Of a DNA stretch of 64,000 nt, positions 8,621 through 19,700 are shown one piece after another. Position 1 is the first letter of the stretch. The number at the start of each line of letters is the position of its first letter. The position numbers and the translations under genes are program-made. Location of the stretch: positions 189,973 to 253,972 of the forward strand of contig NZ_LNYK01000014.1 in assembly GCF_001467825.1 (NCBI RefSeq), read 5' to 3'. The notes under the pieces are model-generated. The model was not told where the DNA came from. It did no database searches and saw only the letters and a list, made by a program, of their open reading frames with translations. The stretch is from Legionella londiniensis (GTDB lineage Bacteria; Pseudomonadota; Gammaproteobacteria; Legionellales; Legionellaceae).

Positions 8621-9979
8621 ATGCAGATATCCACGCAAAATAGCAATATAGTAGCAATTAAGTCAACCGATGAATTAATGTCCTTGATGAAAGCTGTTTT
8701 AAAAAAAACAGTCGATTTTGGCGCAAGTGACGCGGCTGTTAACGTCAACTATGACAGCGGCTTTGCTGTGGATGTGCGAATGGGCAAGGTCGAAACGGTT
8801 ACTTTCAGCGAGGATAAGGGAGTAAACGTAACAGTATATTTTGGGCAGAAAAAAGGCAGTGCCAGCACTACTGACACCTCGGATGCGGCAATAGAATCCA
8901 TGGTTAAGGCAGCTTGTGAAATTGCCCAATGCAGCGCGGAAGATCCTTGTTTCGGGCTTGCGGATCCCAAGCTGATTAACAATCAATATCCTGACCTCGA
9001 TTTACTCCATCCCTGGCCTATTACCCCCCAACAGGCCATAGAGTTGGCAATTGACTGTGAACAGCAGGCAATATCATTTGATAAAAGAATCAGTAATTCT
9101 GATGGCGTGAGCATATCAACTTATATTTTTTCCCATGGATATGCCAATACTTACGGTTGTGAAGGGGTAGTGAGTGGCAGCAGACATGGCGTAAGCTGTT
9201 CTTTGGTCGCAAAAGAGGGTGAAATCATGCAACGTGATTATGATTACACCACAGCAAGAAGCGCAAATGATTTGCTGCCGCTTGATGTTCTGGCCAGAAG
9301 GGCGGCTGAACGCGCCGTAAGCCGTTTGGGAGCCAAAAAAATCAAAACGCAAAAAGTGCCGGTCGTATTCTCATCTCGGGTATCAGCAGGGCTATTCGCG
9401 AGTTTTGTAAGCGCAATCAGCGGCAGTAATTTATATCGAAAAAATTCATTTTTGGTGGATGCCATTGGAAAGCGGATTTTTCCCCAGATAATTCAGGTTT
9501 ATGAGCAACCCCATTTGTCACGGGGATTAGGAAGCGCCCCTTTTGATGGGGAAGGTGTGCCAACACGCAATAATATCTTTATTAAGGACGGCATACTGAC
9601 TCAATATGTTTTAAACAGCTATTCAGCAAGAAAGCTTGGATTAAAAACCACGGCTAATTGCGGCGGGGTATTCAATCTAACCATTGATCCAACCGCCGGA
9701 GACTTGGAAGATATTTTGCAAAAAATGGGTCGCGGACTATTAGTGACTGAGCTGATGGGCCAAGGCGTTAATATACTCACAGGCGATTATTCCCGGGGCG
9801 CCAGCGGTTTTTGGGTAGAAGACGGACAAATTCAACATCCGGTTGAGGAAATTACTATCGCCAGCAATTTACAAGAAATGTTTAACTCCATACAAGCTGT
9901 CGGCAAGGATATTAATCCTAACGTGACGACGCGCTGCGGTTCGGTGTTGATTGCAGAAATGATGGTTGGCGGGAACTAG
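8621..9979 (+). CDS. pmbA: metalloprotease subunit PmbA/TldE
   Basis: PmbA (TldE) pairs with TldD to form a zinc protease that processes peptides such as microcins and degrades unfolded substrates. The 452-residue length matches E. coli PmbA. Family signatures include FEGVPTRN-like FDGEGVPTRNN, LNSYSARKLGLKTTANCGG and the C-terminal GDYSRGASGFWVEDG block. The ATG at 8621 gives a family-length protein; an in-frame TTG six codons earlier is less likely. The TldD partner, which carries the zinc-binding HExxxH motif, is not in this window. Confidence 0.95.
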   Translation: MQISTQNSNIVAIKSTDELMSLMKAVLKKTVDFGASDAAVNVNYDSGFAVDVRMGKVETVTFSEDKGVNVTVYFGQKKGSASTTDTSDAAIESMVKAACEIAQCSAEDPCFGLADPKLINNQYPDLDLLHPWPITPQQAIELAIDCEQQAISFDKRISNSDGVSISTYIFSHGYANTYGCEGVVSGSRHGVSCSLVAKEGEIMQRDYDYTTARSANDLLPLDVLARRAAERAVSRLGAKKIKTQKVPVVFSSRVSAGLFASFVSAISGSNLYRKNSFLVDAIGKRIFPQIIQVYEQPHLSRGLGSAPFDGEGVPTRNNIFIKDGILTQYVLNSYSARKLGLKTTANCGGVFNLTIDPTAGDLEDILQKMGRGLLVTELMGQGVNILTGDYSRGASGFWVEDGQIQHPVEEITIASNLQEMFNSIQAVGKDINPNVTTRCGSVLIAEMMVGGN

Positions 9980-10090
9980 CTGGAAAGTGCGGGTTGGGCT
10001 TTTTGCTTGACCCAACTCACTTATCGCGGCATACATGACTAACTGCCAGGCAAAATCAAATAGCGCCAGGCAGGAATGTTCACAAAAAAA

Positions 10091-10312
10091 TCAACCTTTA
10101 TCTCGAAAGATAATGCGGCCTTTGGTTAAGTCATACGGCGTTAATTCTACCTTAACCTTATCGCCGGTTAGAATTCGAATGTAATTTTTACGCATGCGTC
10201 CTGAAATATGCGCAGTAATAATGTGACCGTTTTCCAATTCCACACGAAACATGGTATTCGGAAGGGTGTCTATCACAGTTCCTTGCATTTCAATATGATC
10301 TTCTTTTGCCAT
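10091..10312 (-). CDS. infA: translation initiation factor IF-1
   Basis: IF-1 is a small OB-fold protein that blocks the ribosomal A site and supports IF-2 and IF-3 during initiation. The 73-residue sequence ([19 protein letters not shown] at the N terminus, then [17 protein letters not shown]) is nearly the same as E. coli IF-1 throughout. It is a single-gene unit between pmbA and aat, with a good AGAG region before the ATG. Confidence 0.98.
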   Translation of the reverse strand: MAKEDHIEMQGTVIDTLPNTMFRVELENGHIITAHISGRMRKNYIRILTGDKVKVELTPYDLTKGRIIFRDKG

Positions 10313-10405
10313 AAGTCTCTCAAATACTTTAAAAATAAAAATGGTTACATTGAACAGCTGTCAAATGCGACTGCTTGTCGCCTTTTGCCCCTCAATTCTG
10401 TCTCA

Positions 10406-10436
10406 TAGCCGGTTTAGACGAAGTCGCAATCGGGGG
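10406..10436. repeat. degenerate REP-like element between infA and aat
   Basis: TAGCCGGTTTAGACGAAGTCGC followed by AATCGGGGG echoes the REP-like units near 56974 and 63336 (TTAGACGAAGTCG core) but its arms no longer pair well. The rest of the 275-base gap upstream of infA shows nothing recognisable. Confidence 0.4.
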
Positions 10437-10587
10437 AATTCTATGGCTGCACTATGCTTTGCTTGCCCGGGCTTTTGATTCATTCAAGTTAAAAATGCCC
10501 CTTCATCAGATGAAGGAAGAAACGCCCTTGAAATATTAGCGTAAATAGTGCCTTAAAATAAGAAAAATGGCAATCATATTGCGCATA

Positions 10588-11274
10588 TCACTTCATAAGA
10601 TAGCTCCAGGAACCTTGGAGTGTTGGGTATTGCAATGCATCTTTTAATAGTTGCAGAAATTTTTTTCTCGGCATGGTTTCAGCACCAAGGCTAATTAGAT
10701 GAGCTGTAGGTAACTGGCAATCTATGAACTCGAATTGCAAGCTTATGCAGGTCTGACAGAGCATATAAAGGGCCAGTTTCGATGCGTCGCGCACCTCATG
10801 AAACATGGATTCGCCGAAAAAAGCACGCCCAAGGCTCAAGCCATATAGTCCACCGACCAGCTTATCTTTTTGCCAGACTTCGAAGGAATGGGCATAACCT
10901 TGTTCATGCAAGGTGATGTAAGCTTGAATCATTTCATCCGTTATCCAGGTTTTATGAAGGCGGCCGCCGCTTGTAGCGCATGCCTGAATGACTGAGGAAA
11001 ATGCGGCATCGATGCTGTAATGAAAGGTTTTTTTTAAAGCCTGTCTTAAACTTCGTGAAAGCCTGAAGGAGAGCGGCTTCAAAATGAGACGGGGATCGGG
11101 CGACCACCAGAGAATAGGGTACCCCGGTTCATACCACGGAAAGATACCCTGGCGATATGCTTCTAAAAGCCTGGCCGGTAATAAATCACCGCCAATAGCA
11201 AGCAATCCCGCAGCATCAGCTGAATCCGGGGAAGGAAAGGTCAGGTCATCTTTTGCAAGCAATACCGGTTTAAT
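10588..11274 (-). CDS. aat: leucyl/phenylalanyl-tRNA--protein transferase
   Basis: Aat adds Leu or Phe to N-terminal Arg or Lys of proteins, marking them for ClpAP degradation (N-degron pathway). Motifs include LLAIGGDL, GIFPWYEPGYPILWWSPDPR, HAHSFEVW-like YAHSFEVWQKDKLVGGLYG and GESMF. The start is unusual. No ATG or GTG precedes the conserved FPSP block after an in-frame TAG at 11290-11292. A TTG at 11262 lacks a ribosome-binding site, whereas an ATT at 11274 is preceded by GGGAAG and gives exactly the N-terminal length of E. coli Aat before FPSP. I therefore choose ATT, giving 228 residues; TTG gives 224. Confidence 0.9.
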   Translation of the reverse strand: MKPVLLAKDDLTFPSPDSADAAGLLAIGGDLLPARLLEAYRQGIFPWYEPGYPILWWSPDPRLILKPLSFRLSRSLRQALKKTFHYSIDAAFSSVIQACATSGGRLHKTWITDEMIQAYITLHEQGYAHSFEVWQKDKLVGGLYGLSLGRAFFGESMFHEVRDASKLALYMLCQTCISLQFEFIDCQLPTAHLISLGAETMPRKKFLQLLKDALQYPTLQGSWSYLMK

Positions 11275-11289
11275 GATTAACTTCCCATT

Positions 11290-11385
11290 CTATCCGACAT
11301 CTGCATCTTCATCTTTTTTGTTAAAAATTGAGAAAAATTTGAATTGTACGCCTTCACCAGCTTGTAAACCGCGCATTCTGCCCAT
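11290..11385 (-). CDS. possible 31-residue small protein between trxB and aat
   Basis: An ATG at 11385, preceded at good distance by AGGA, opens a 31-codon frame (MGRMRGLQAGEG ... FNKKDEDADVG) ending at TAG. It begins 17 bases after trxB and lies in the same frame as aat. The composition (basic N terminus, hydrophobic middle FKFFSIF, acidic C terminus) is not random-looking. It could be a real small protein, a leader controlling aat translation, or chance. I recognise no family. Confidence 0.4.
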   Translation of the reverse strand: MGRMRGLQAGEGVQFKFFSIFNKKDEDADVG

Positions 11386-11402
11386 GTTTTCCTAATTTTT
11401 AT

Positions 11403-12398
<996 letters not shown>

Positions 12399-12443
12399 CT
12401 AAGATGACGATAGTATGATAAAACCCATAGTATTAAAATACCC

Positions 12444-14786
12444 ATGACAAAACAACGTAAGAGAGATGCGGGTCATCCAGGTAACGCCTTGCCGCAATTT
12501 ATGTTAAAGCGTGTCAGCGAGGGCGGTTTTATTTTAGTGCTTACTGCCGCATTATTTATTTTGCTGTCGCTTGTGACTTATCGAACTAATGATCCAGGAT
12601 GGCTGCATGCTGCCGCCCGCCATCACGTAGTCGCAAACGCTGGAGGAACCGTGGGCGCCTATATAGCCGACGCGCTTTATTTCGTTTTCGGTTATATGGC
12701 CTATCTGCTGCCGTTATGCTTTGCTTTTATATCCTGGATAATTTTAAAGGATCATAGAGCCTTACGTTCGGTGAATAAAGCGGCATTACTTTTGCGAAGC
12801 GCGGGGCTTATGCTTCTTTTGATTGGAGGGTGCGGCTTGTTGGCTTTAGAAGCGAGTGCGCTGTACGCTCCATTTGCCTTTAGGCCTGGGGGAATCATTG
12901 GCCAATTTGTATCTTCTCCTTTAAACCAGGCTTTGAACCTTGAAGGCGCAACATTATTATTATTTGCACTCCTGCTGGTTGGCTTGACCTGGTTAACCGG
13001 GTTTTCCTGGATACGCGCGCTTGAGTTCGTTGGTTGCTATACGCTTATTCTCTGCCGCATACTGTATAAGGGCATCTTTTATTCTGCATTGTTTTTTAAA
13101 AATAGATTGAAAAATCTGTATGCAAGAGAGAGAGTAACTGATAAGCCCGGCCAGGAAAGAAAAATCCAGCCAATTGCGGTTAGTAAAAAAATAACTCCAG
13201 AGGAAATCAAACCGGCTCCAGCAGCTGCGGCTAAAGAACCCGCAAGGAAAAAAACTCGGGATAGCTCGCTCTGCAATACGGTGGTCAGCGGTACTTTGCC
13301 ATCATTAAGCCTGCTCAATAAAGGTCAACCCGGCAAGCCATTCGGCGGTTATTCACCTCAGGAGCTGGAAAATCTTTCCAGGGAGGTTGAGCAGCATCTT
13401 CTCGATTTTGGTATTCAGGCCGACGTAGTTTCCGTGCATCCAGGCCCTGTTATTACCCGCTTTGAATTGCAGCTGGCGGCTGGGGTCAAGGCGAGTAAAC
13501 TGACGGCTTTATCCAAAGACCTGGCTCGTTCTTTATCTGTCACAAGCGTGCGGGTTGTAGAAATTATTCCCGGGAAGACCGTGGTTGGAATTGAACTGCC
13601 CAATCAAAACCGCGCAACCGTCAATTTATCTGAAGTGTTGACTGCTGAGGTGTATCAGCAGGCCCATTCGCCTTTGACCCTTGCTCTTGGCGTGGATATT
13701 GCGGGTCATCCTATGGTGGTTGATTTAGCGAAAATGCCGCATTTGCTGGTTGCAGGCACAACAGGTTCCGGGAAATCTGTCGGTATTAATGCCATGATTT
13801 TAAGCTTATTGTTTAAGGCGACGCCTCAAAAAGTACGCTTGATCATGGTTGATCCCAAAATGCTTGAATTGTCGGTATATGATGGCATTCCACACTTGTT
13901 AACCCCAGTGGTTACTGATATGAAAGAAGCTGCCAGCGCGCTCAGGTGGTGTGTTGGAGAAATGGAGAGACGGTATCGGCTGATGGCATCTTTTGGCGTT
14001 CGTAATCTGGCTGGATTCAATGCCAAACTCATTGAAGCTCGCGAACGCAATGAACCGCTGACGGATCCATTCTGGAAACCCGAAGGCTCCACGGGCGAGG
14101 AGGCGCCTATTCTTGAGCCGCTGCCGTATATAGTGGTGGTTATTGATGAATTGGCAGATATGATGATGGTGGTGGGTAAGAAAGTGGAGCAATTGATTGC
14201 CCGCATTGCCCAAAAAGCAAGAGCTGCCGGTATTCATTTAATACTTGCTACCCAAAGACCTTCAGTAGATGTGTTGACAGGGCTCATTAAATCCAATATT
14301 CCCACCCGCATATCATTTCAAGTCTCTTCCAAAATTGACTCTCGTACGATACTTGACCAACAGGGAGCAGAACAGTTGCTTGGTTATGGTGATATGCTGT
14401 TTTTAGCGCCAGGTAGCGGCGCGCCTTTGCGTGTGCATGGCGCGTTTGTGGACGATAAGGAAGTACATCGGATAGCTGATGACTGGCGCGCCCGGGGAAC
14501 TCCAGACTATATTGAAGAAATTACTCAAACCATGGGCGACGGCTTTGATAATCCCTTCGGTGATGAAAACCAGGAAACAGAAGATGCGGATCCCTTATAT
14601 GATCAGGCCGTAGAATTTGTGATCGAAACCCGTAAGGCCAGTATCTCAGCTGTCCAAAGACGGTTTAAAATTGGCTATAATCGTGCTGCGCGCCTTGTTG
14701 AGGAAATGGAGCGTACAGGGATTGTCGGGCCTCTAGAGGGTGGTTTTCGAGATGTTTTGGTTTCTGCGGTTAATGAAGATGCATAG
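12444..14786 (+). CDS. ftsK: DNA translocase FtsK
   Basis: FtsK anchors at the division septum and pumps chromosomal DNA towards dif for XerCD resolution. The 780-residue protein is the short-linker form typical of Legionella-like species. Four or five membrane segments lie in about residues 28-200, a short charged linker in 215-290, and the RecA-like motor after that. Walker A is GTTGSGKSVGIN near residue 440, and Walker B is YIVVVIDELADMMMV. The C-terminal winged-helix gamma domain that reads KOPS is present (ASISAVQRRFKIGYNRAARL). lolA starts 9 bases downstream. Confidence 0.96.
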   Translation: MTKQRKRDAGHPGNALPQFMLKRVSEGGFILVLTAALFILLSLVTYRTNDPGWLHAAARHHVVANAGGTVGAYIADALYFVFGYMAYLLPLCFAFISWIILKDHRALRSVNKAALLLRSAGLMLLLIGGCGLLALEASALYAPFAFRPGGIIGQFVSSPLNQALNLEGATLLLFALLLVGLTWLTGFSWIRALEFVGCYTLILCRILYKGIFYSALFFKNRLKNLYARERVTDKPGQERKIQPIAVSKKITPEEIKPAPAAAAKEPARKKTRDSSLCNTVVSGTLPSLSLLNKGQPGKPFGGYSPQELENLSREVEQHLLDFGIQADVVSVHPGPVITRFELQLAAGVKASKLTALSKDLARSLSVTSVRVVEIIPGKTVVGIELPNQNRATVNLSEVLTAEVYQQAHSPLTLALGVDIAGHPMVVDLAKMPHLLVAGTTGSGKSVGINAMILSLLFKATPQKVRLIMVDPKMLELSVYDGIPHLLTPVVTDMKEAASALRWCVGEMERRYRLMASFGVRNLAGFNAKLIEARERNEPLTDPFWKPEGSTGEEAPILEPLPYIVVVIDELADMMMVVGKKVEQLIARIAQKARAAGIHLILATQRPSVDVLTGLIKSNIPTRISFQVSSKIDSRTILDQQGAEQLLGYGDMLFLAPGSGAPLRVHGAFVDDKEVHRIADDWRARGTPDYIEEITQTMGDGFDNPFGDENQETEDADPLYDQAVEFVIETRKASISAVQRRFKIGYNRAARLVEEMERTGIVGPLEGGFRDVLVSAVNEDA

Positions 14787-14795
14787 GATTAAATT

Positions 14796-15404
14796 ATGAA
14801 AAAAATGGTTATATTGGCTTTGTTCATTTGGGGGGGGAGCGCATTTTGCGCTTCAGCTTCAGAAATTTTACAGGATAAATTAAACGCCATACAAACAATG
14901 AGCGCAACGTTCAAACAAGTTATTAAGGCAAAGAAAAAAGAAATATCCCGTTCTTCAGGAAGCATGGCTTTATCCCGCCCAGGCCGCTTTCGCTGGCATA
15001 CCACGTCTCCCATGCCGCAACTTGTCATCGCTGACGGCAAGCGAATGTGGGTTTATGATGTTGATTTGGAACAAGTCACAGTCAAAAAACAGGAAAAAGG
15101 AATAGGGGGTACTGCGGCACTTTTTTTAAGCGGGTATGATAATACGGTGGCTCGCGATTTTGATGTAACCCAAGAAGTCAAGGGCAAAAAAGAGATTTAT
15201 GATCTGCGGTCTAAATCTCCTAAAGCTAATTTTCAGCGGGTGAAACTTGTGTTTGAAGGGAAGATGTTAAAAGGCTTGGAATTATTTGATCAACTTGGAC
15301 AGCATACCGATGTTATATTGTCTAATATTAAACTTAATCCCCAGTTGCCGGCCAAATTGTTTAAGTTTTCCACACCAAAAGGTGTGGACGTGGTGGAGCA
15401 ATGA
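14796..15404 (+). CDS. lolA: outer-membrane lipoprotein carrier protein
   Basis: LolA is the periplasmic chaperone that takes lipoproteins from LolCDE and hands them to LolB at the outer membrane. The 202-residue product has a clear signal peptide (MKKMVILALFIWGGSAFCAS). The family block follows: MSATFKQVI, then GSMALSRPGRFRWHTTSPM, ADGKRMWVYDVDLEQVTV and a C-terminal QLGQHTDVILSNIKLNPQLP. It sits in the conserved ftsK-lolA-rarA order and overlaps rarA by four bases. Confidence 0.95.
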   Translation: MKKMVILALFIWGGSAFCASASEILQDKLNAIQTMSATFKQVIKAKKKEISRSSGSMALSRPGRFRWHTTSPMPQLVIADGKRMWVYDVDLEQVTVKKQEKGIGGTAALFLSGYDNTVARDFDVTQEVKGKKEIYDLRSKSPKANFQRVKLVFEGKMLKGLELFDQLGQHTDVILSNIKLNPQLPAKLFKFSTPKGVDVVEQ

Positions 15405-16705
15405 CTAAACTTTCTGCAGAAATTCTACCGCCGCTTGCTGAAGCGTTAAGGCCAACAGCAATTGACGAGGTGATTGGACAAACTCATTTGCTGGGGCCCA
15501 ATAAGCCTTTGCGGCTTGCATTTGAATCAGGGAAACCTCATTCTATGATTTTGTGGGGCCCTCCCGGAGTTGGCAAGACGACGCTTGCGAGATTAACCGC
15601 CCATGCTTTTGACTGTGAGTGGATTGCGTTATCGGCTGTTTTTTCCGGGGTTAAAGATATTCGTGCCGCAATTGAAACAGCAAAAGCATATCGGCAGAAA
15701 AATCGACATACCATTTTATTCATCGATGAAATACACAGGTTCAATAAGGCCCAGCAGGATGCGTTGTTGCCTTACACTGAGTCAGGACTAGTCACATTCA
15801 TTGGTGCGACTACTGAAAATCCTTCTTTTGAAGTTAATGCTTCTCTTTTATCCCGCGCACAAGTATATGTATTACACGCCTTGTCAGACGAAGAACTGCA
15901 GATATTGTTAACAAGAGCGCAAGAGCGGGTTTTACGGCATTTGCAGTTTAAGGAGTCAGCTCAACAAACGTTAATTGCCTATGCTGATGGAGATGCAAGA
16001 CGCCTTCTTAATCTTTTGGATCAGATTGATACAGCAGCCCAGGCCCTTGGTGTCAAAGAAATTGATACAGAATTTGTGCGTGACGTATTGCATCTGGGAG
16101 CGAGACGTTTCGACAAGCAGGGCGATCATTTTTACGATCAAATTTCCGCCTTGCATAAATCTGTGCGTGGGTCTAATCCTGATGCAGCGCTTTATTGGCT
16201 ATGCCGCATGCTTGATGGCGGTGTTGATCCATTATATCTTGCCAGGCGAATTATCCGCATGGCTTGGGAGGATATTGGCCTTGCTGATCCTCGAGCCATG
16301 CAGCTGGTTAATGATGCAGCCAGTACATATGAACGCCTGGGATCTCCAGAAGGCGAGCTGGCCCTGGCGAGCGCGGTCATTTATCTCTCGGTCACAGCTA
16401 AAAGCAACGCTGCATATAAAGCCTATCAACAGGCCATGGCTTTTGTAAAAAAAGACAAATCGCGCGAAGTTCCCTTGCATTTACGAAATGCTCCTACAAA
16501 GTTAATGAAAAAAATGGGATATGGCAAAACATATCGTTATGCTCATGATGAACCGCATGGTTATGCGGCTGGTGAAAATTATTTCCCGGAAGGCATGAAC
16601 AATCCTGGGTGGTACCAGCCGGTAAATCGGGGCATGGAACAAAAAATAGGTGAAAAAATGGATTTTTTACGGAAGCTTGATGAGCAATCAAAAGAGCCAG
16701 ATTAG
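15401..16705 (+). CDS. rarA: replication-associated recombination protein A (MgsA/RarA)
   Basis: A clamp-loader-like AAA+ ATPase that acts at stalled replication forks and on SSB-coated DNA. The 434-residue protein has Walker A (LWGPPGVGKTTLA), Walker B with the DEIH box (ILFIDEIHRFNKAQQDALL), sensor 1 (IGATTENPSFEVN) and the C-terminal tetramerisation region ending in NPGWYQPVNRGMEQKI. The start overlaps lolA, and the 3' end overlaps yhdP by 26 bases, so the four genes ftsK to yhdP look like one transcription unit. Confidence 0.96.
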   Translation: MTKLSAEILPPLAEALRPTAIDEVIGQTHLLGPNKPLRLAFESGKPHSMILWGPPGVGKTTLARLTAHAFDCEWIALSAVFSGVKDIRAAIETAKAYRQKNRHTILFIDEIHRFNKAQQDALLPYTESGLVTFIGATTENPSFEVNASLLSRAQVYVLHALSDEELQILLTRAQERVLRHLQFKESAQQTLIAYADGDARRLLNLLDQIDTAAQALGVKEIDTEFVRDVLHLGARRFDKQGDHFYDQISALHKSVRGSNPDAALYWLCRMLDGGVDPLYLARRIIRMAWEDIGLADPRAMQLVNDAASTYERLGSPEGELALASAVIYLSVTAKSNAAYKAYQQAMAFVKKDKSREVPLHLRNAPTKLMKKMGYGKTYRYAHDEPHGYAAGENYFPEGMNNPGWYQPVNRGMEQKIGEKMDFLRKLDEQSKEPD

Positions 16706-19700
16706 TCAATCTGATCATGAAGCAATTTTATCAACAGATAATACTTCTTCCAAACAAGAAAAGAAGCAGGTCTCTTTTGTCCGCCGATGGCTAAAAAAAA
16801 CCGGACTTTTTCTGGCCGTTGCCTTCATTTTTGCAGCGATCGTTTTTAGTCTATTTCGTGCGCTCACACCCTTGGCTGCGCAATATAAAAGCGAAATTGA
16901 AGAACATCTTTCCAACTTAATTGGTCAGCCGGTTAGAATTAACCGTATTGAAACGAGCTGGTACTGGTTTGAGCCTGTGTTGAAACTGGAACAAGTCCAG
17001 GTATTGGATGCGCGAAATCATGCTATACAGTTGAGTACCTTACTGATTGGTATAAACCTCCTGAGTTCGATCTGGCATTGGCATATTCAGCCAGGCGTGC
17101 TTTATATTGACGATTTGCATTTGATTCTTCATCAAAAAAAAGATTCCTGGCAAATAGAGGGATTAGACCAAAACCGTGAGATGCGGTTTGCGGAAGCAGA
17201 GTATCGAGCTCTTCTTGGTTGGCTTATGTTGCAACATAAAATAATTGCCAAAAATATATCTGCAACAGTGTATTTGGAAGACGGGTCTTTATTACCCGTG
17301 AAGGATATACGCTTGTCTGTCTTGAATCGTTCGGGTCATTATCATGTCAAAGCAAGGGCAAATCTGTCACAAACTCCTGAAACTGACCTGACTTTTTTGG
17401 CCGATTTAAATAGTCATGATTTGAATCAAACCAATGGTCAAGCCTATCTTGCCTTAAAGGATATTAATCCTCAGCAATGGCAGGCACTTCTTCCCTATAA
17501 AAAGTACCTTTTTCAGGGAGGGAGGGGCAATATTTCTCTTTGGTTTGATTTTGTTGATTCAAGCCTGAAAAATTGCCAGGCAATACTGGATTTTAGGAAT
17601 CTCTCATTAAAAAAACAAGATGGAAACCGAACTCATTTTGCCCAAATGCTTAAGGCTAACCTGGCCTTAACTCCCACGCTTGAAGGGTGGGAATTAGCCG
17701 GTGATCATATTGAGCTTGGCCTTGAAGGAAAAAAATGGCCGCAAAACCAGATATGGGTAGAATATCAAAGGGCAGCAGAAGCCTATCGAATTTATGTGAA
17801 ATCGTTGTATCTGGAACCGCTTCTTTTTGCAAACATTGACTGGCCAGAAAAGATTAAACCGGTCATTGCTGCAAAACCCGAAGGCGTGCTCAATAACCTG
17901 CAGTTGCTTATCAAGCAGGGGGAGCTTCATTACTTCCTGAGCCAATTCAAGAATATCAGCTGGATGGCGACCAGGGATGTTCCTGGCATGAGTAATCTTT
18001 CGGGTGTACTGCATTGGCAGCCCAAGGAAGGACATCTTGAATTGGATTCGAGAAATGCCACACTGACGCCAAAGTCCTTGCCTCCCATAAAGTTCAAGAA
18101 CATTCAAGGGGTTCTTGACTGGAAAGCCCTGAGTCATGGCATGCGCATAAGCCTTGATCATGTATTGCTGGTTAATCCTGACTTGACTATAAGCGCCCGG
18201 GGTGTTTGGGATAAAGCTTTTACTGACGATGGGGGTAATATCAGATTGGTTGCCAAGTATTCTGCAGACAATGCTGCCAAATGGTTGGCGTACCTTCCCA
18301 GAGATTACCTCAAGCCAAAACTTTATACCTGGTTGAAAAACAATATTCATCGAATTGAAAAAGCCAGCGGGCAATTGAAGGTGGATGGGCCTATTGCTGA
18401 TTTTCCCTTTGATAAACAACCAGGAGAGTTTCATTTCAGTAATTATCTAAGCGGGCTTGACTTGACCTTTAAGGAAAAATGGCCATTGACTCAAAATGTC
18501 AATGTCAATCTATATTTCAATAAACGCAATTTGGAAGCCGATGTTCACTATGCTGAATTGGATGACATGATCGTAAAGCAAGTGAATTTACGTATTGATG
18601 ATCTTGGTTTGGATCATGAAACCCTGCTGTTGCACGGAAAAACCAAAACCCAAGCAGACAAATTGTTGAGATATGTCAAGCACTCTCCGCTGAATGACCG
18701 ACTGGCAAAATTGAATATGCTGAAAATGGACGGCGATGTCGATTTGGAATTGCGCCTTGAGATACCCCTCTATCCAGAAAATGATGCAATATTCGCAAGC
18801 GGGCGTGTCGATTTTAATGAGAACAAAGTGGTTGCTGATTATGCCATGCAGCAATTAGAACTGAATCAACTCAAGGGAAGTTTGTTATTCGACGAGCAAG
18901 GCATTACTCATAGCGATCTTGGCGCAAGCCTTCTTGGGGATCCCGTTGTCATGTCAATACATTCTGTGCGCAGCAATAAACCATATACGGAAGTGAATAT
19001 TTCAGGGCACACGGCCACTGAATTATTACAGAAAAAATTTGATCTCCCCATGCTTTCTTTTATGCAGGGGAGCATTCAATTTATTGCTAGAATGACCCTG
19101 ACGGATGATCCTCATGATCTGGATCATATACATATAAGCACACCGTTGACAGGTGTCGCGATTGATTTGCCTTCACCTTTCGGGAAAACATCCCAACAAA
19201 TTTCGCCGTTAGATATTGAAATCGATTTTAATCCGCAAACTGCCGTGAGGCTATATGTTAATTTTGATGATACCATCAGCGCAAAGCTCTGGTTTAAAAG
19301 ACAAGGCCAACAGTTTCTGTTGCATAAAGGTATGGTCAGAATTGGGAGCGGCTATGTTTCAGAGCCGAGACAAAGAGGAATAAGTTTAGTTGGAACTCTC
19401 CCTTCCCTAAACTGGCAAAATTGGCAGAGCGTTTTAGCAAAATTTCCAGATGGTTCATCTTCCTCCGGCTTGTTTGAAAAAATAAGGTATATTGATATAA
19501 AACTGGCTCAATTCATTTTTGGCAAACTTGTATACCAGAATTTCATTTTTAAAGCGAGAAAGCAAACAAAGGATCAATGGTCTTTGGATTTGGTTCATCG
19601 CGATATCTTGGCAAAATTACAATACAATCCGGTAAATAATCATTTAAGCGGCGAGGTAAGTCATTTATCTATCCCTAAAAAAGATTGGGGGGAGGAGTAC

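Noticed and set aside
9993-10016. Hairpin after pmbA (GTTGGG/CCCAAC)
   Set aside because: Only six pairs with a long loop and no T-run; too weak to call a terminator.
13826-14237. Two overlapping minus-strand ORFs inside ftsK
   Set aside because: Shadows of the FtsK motor region; low-complexity His/Ser stretches arise from reversed coding sequence.
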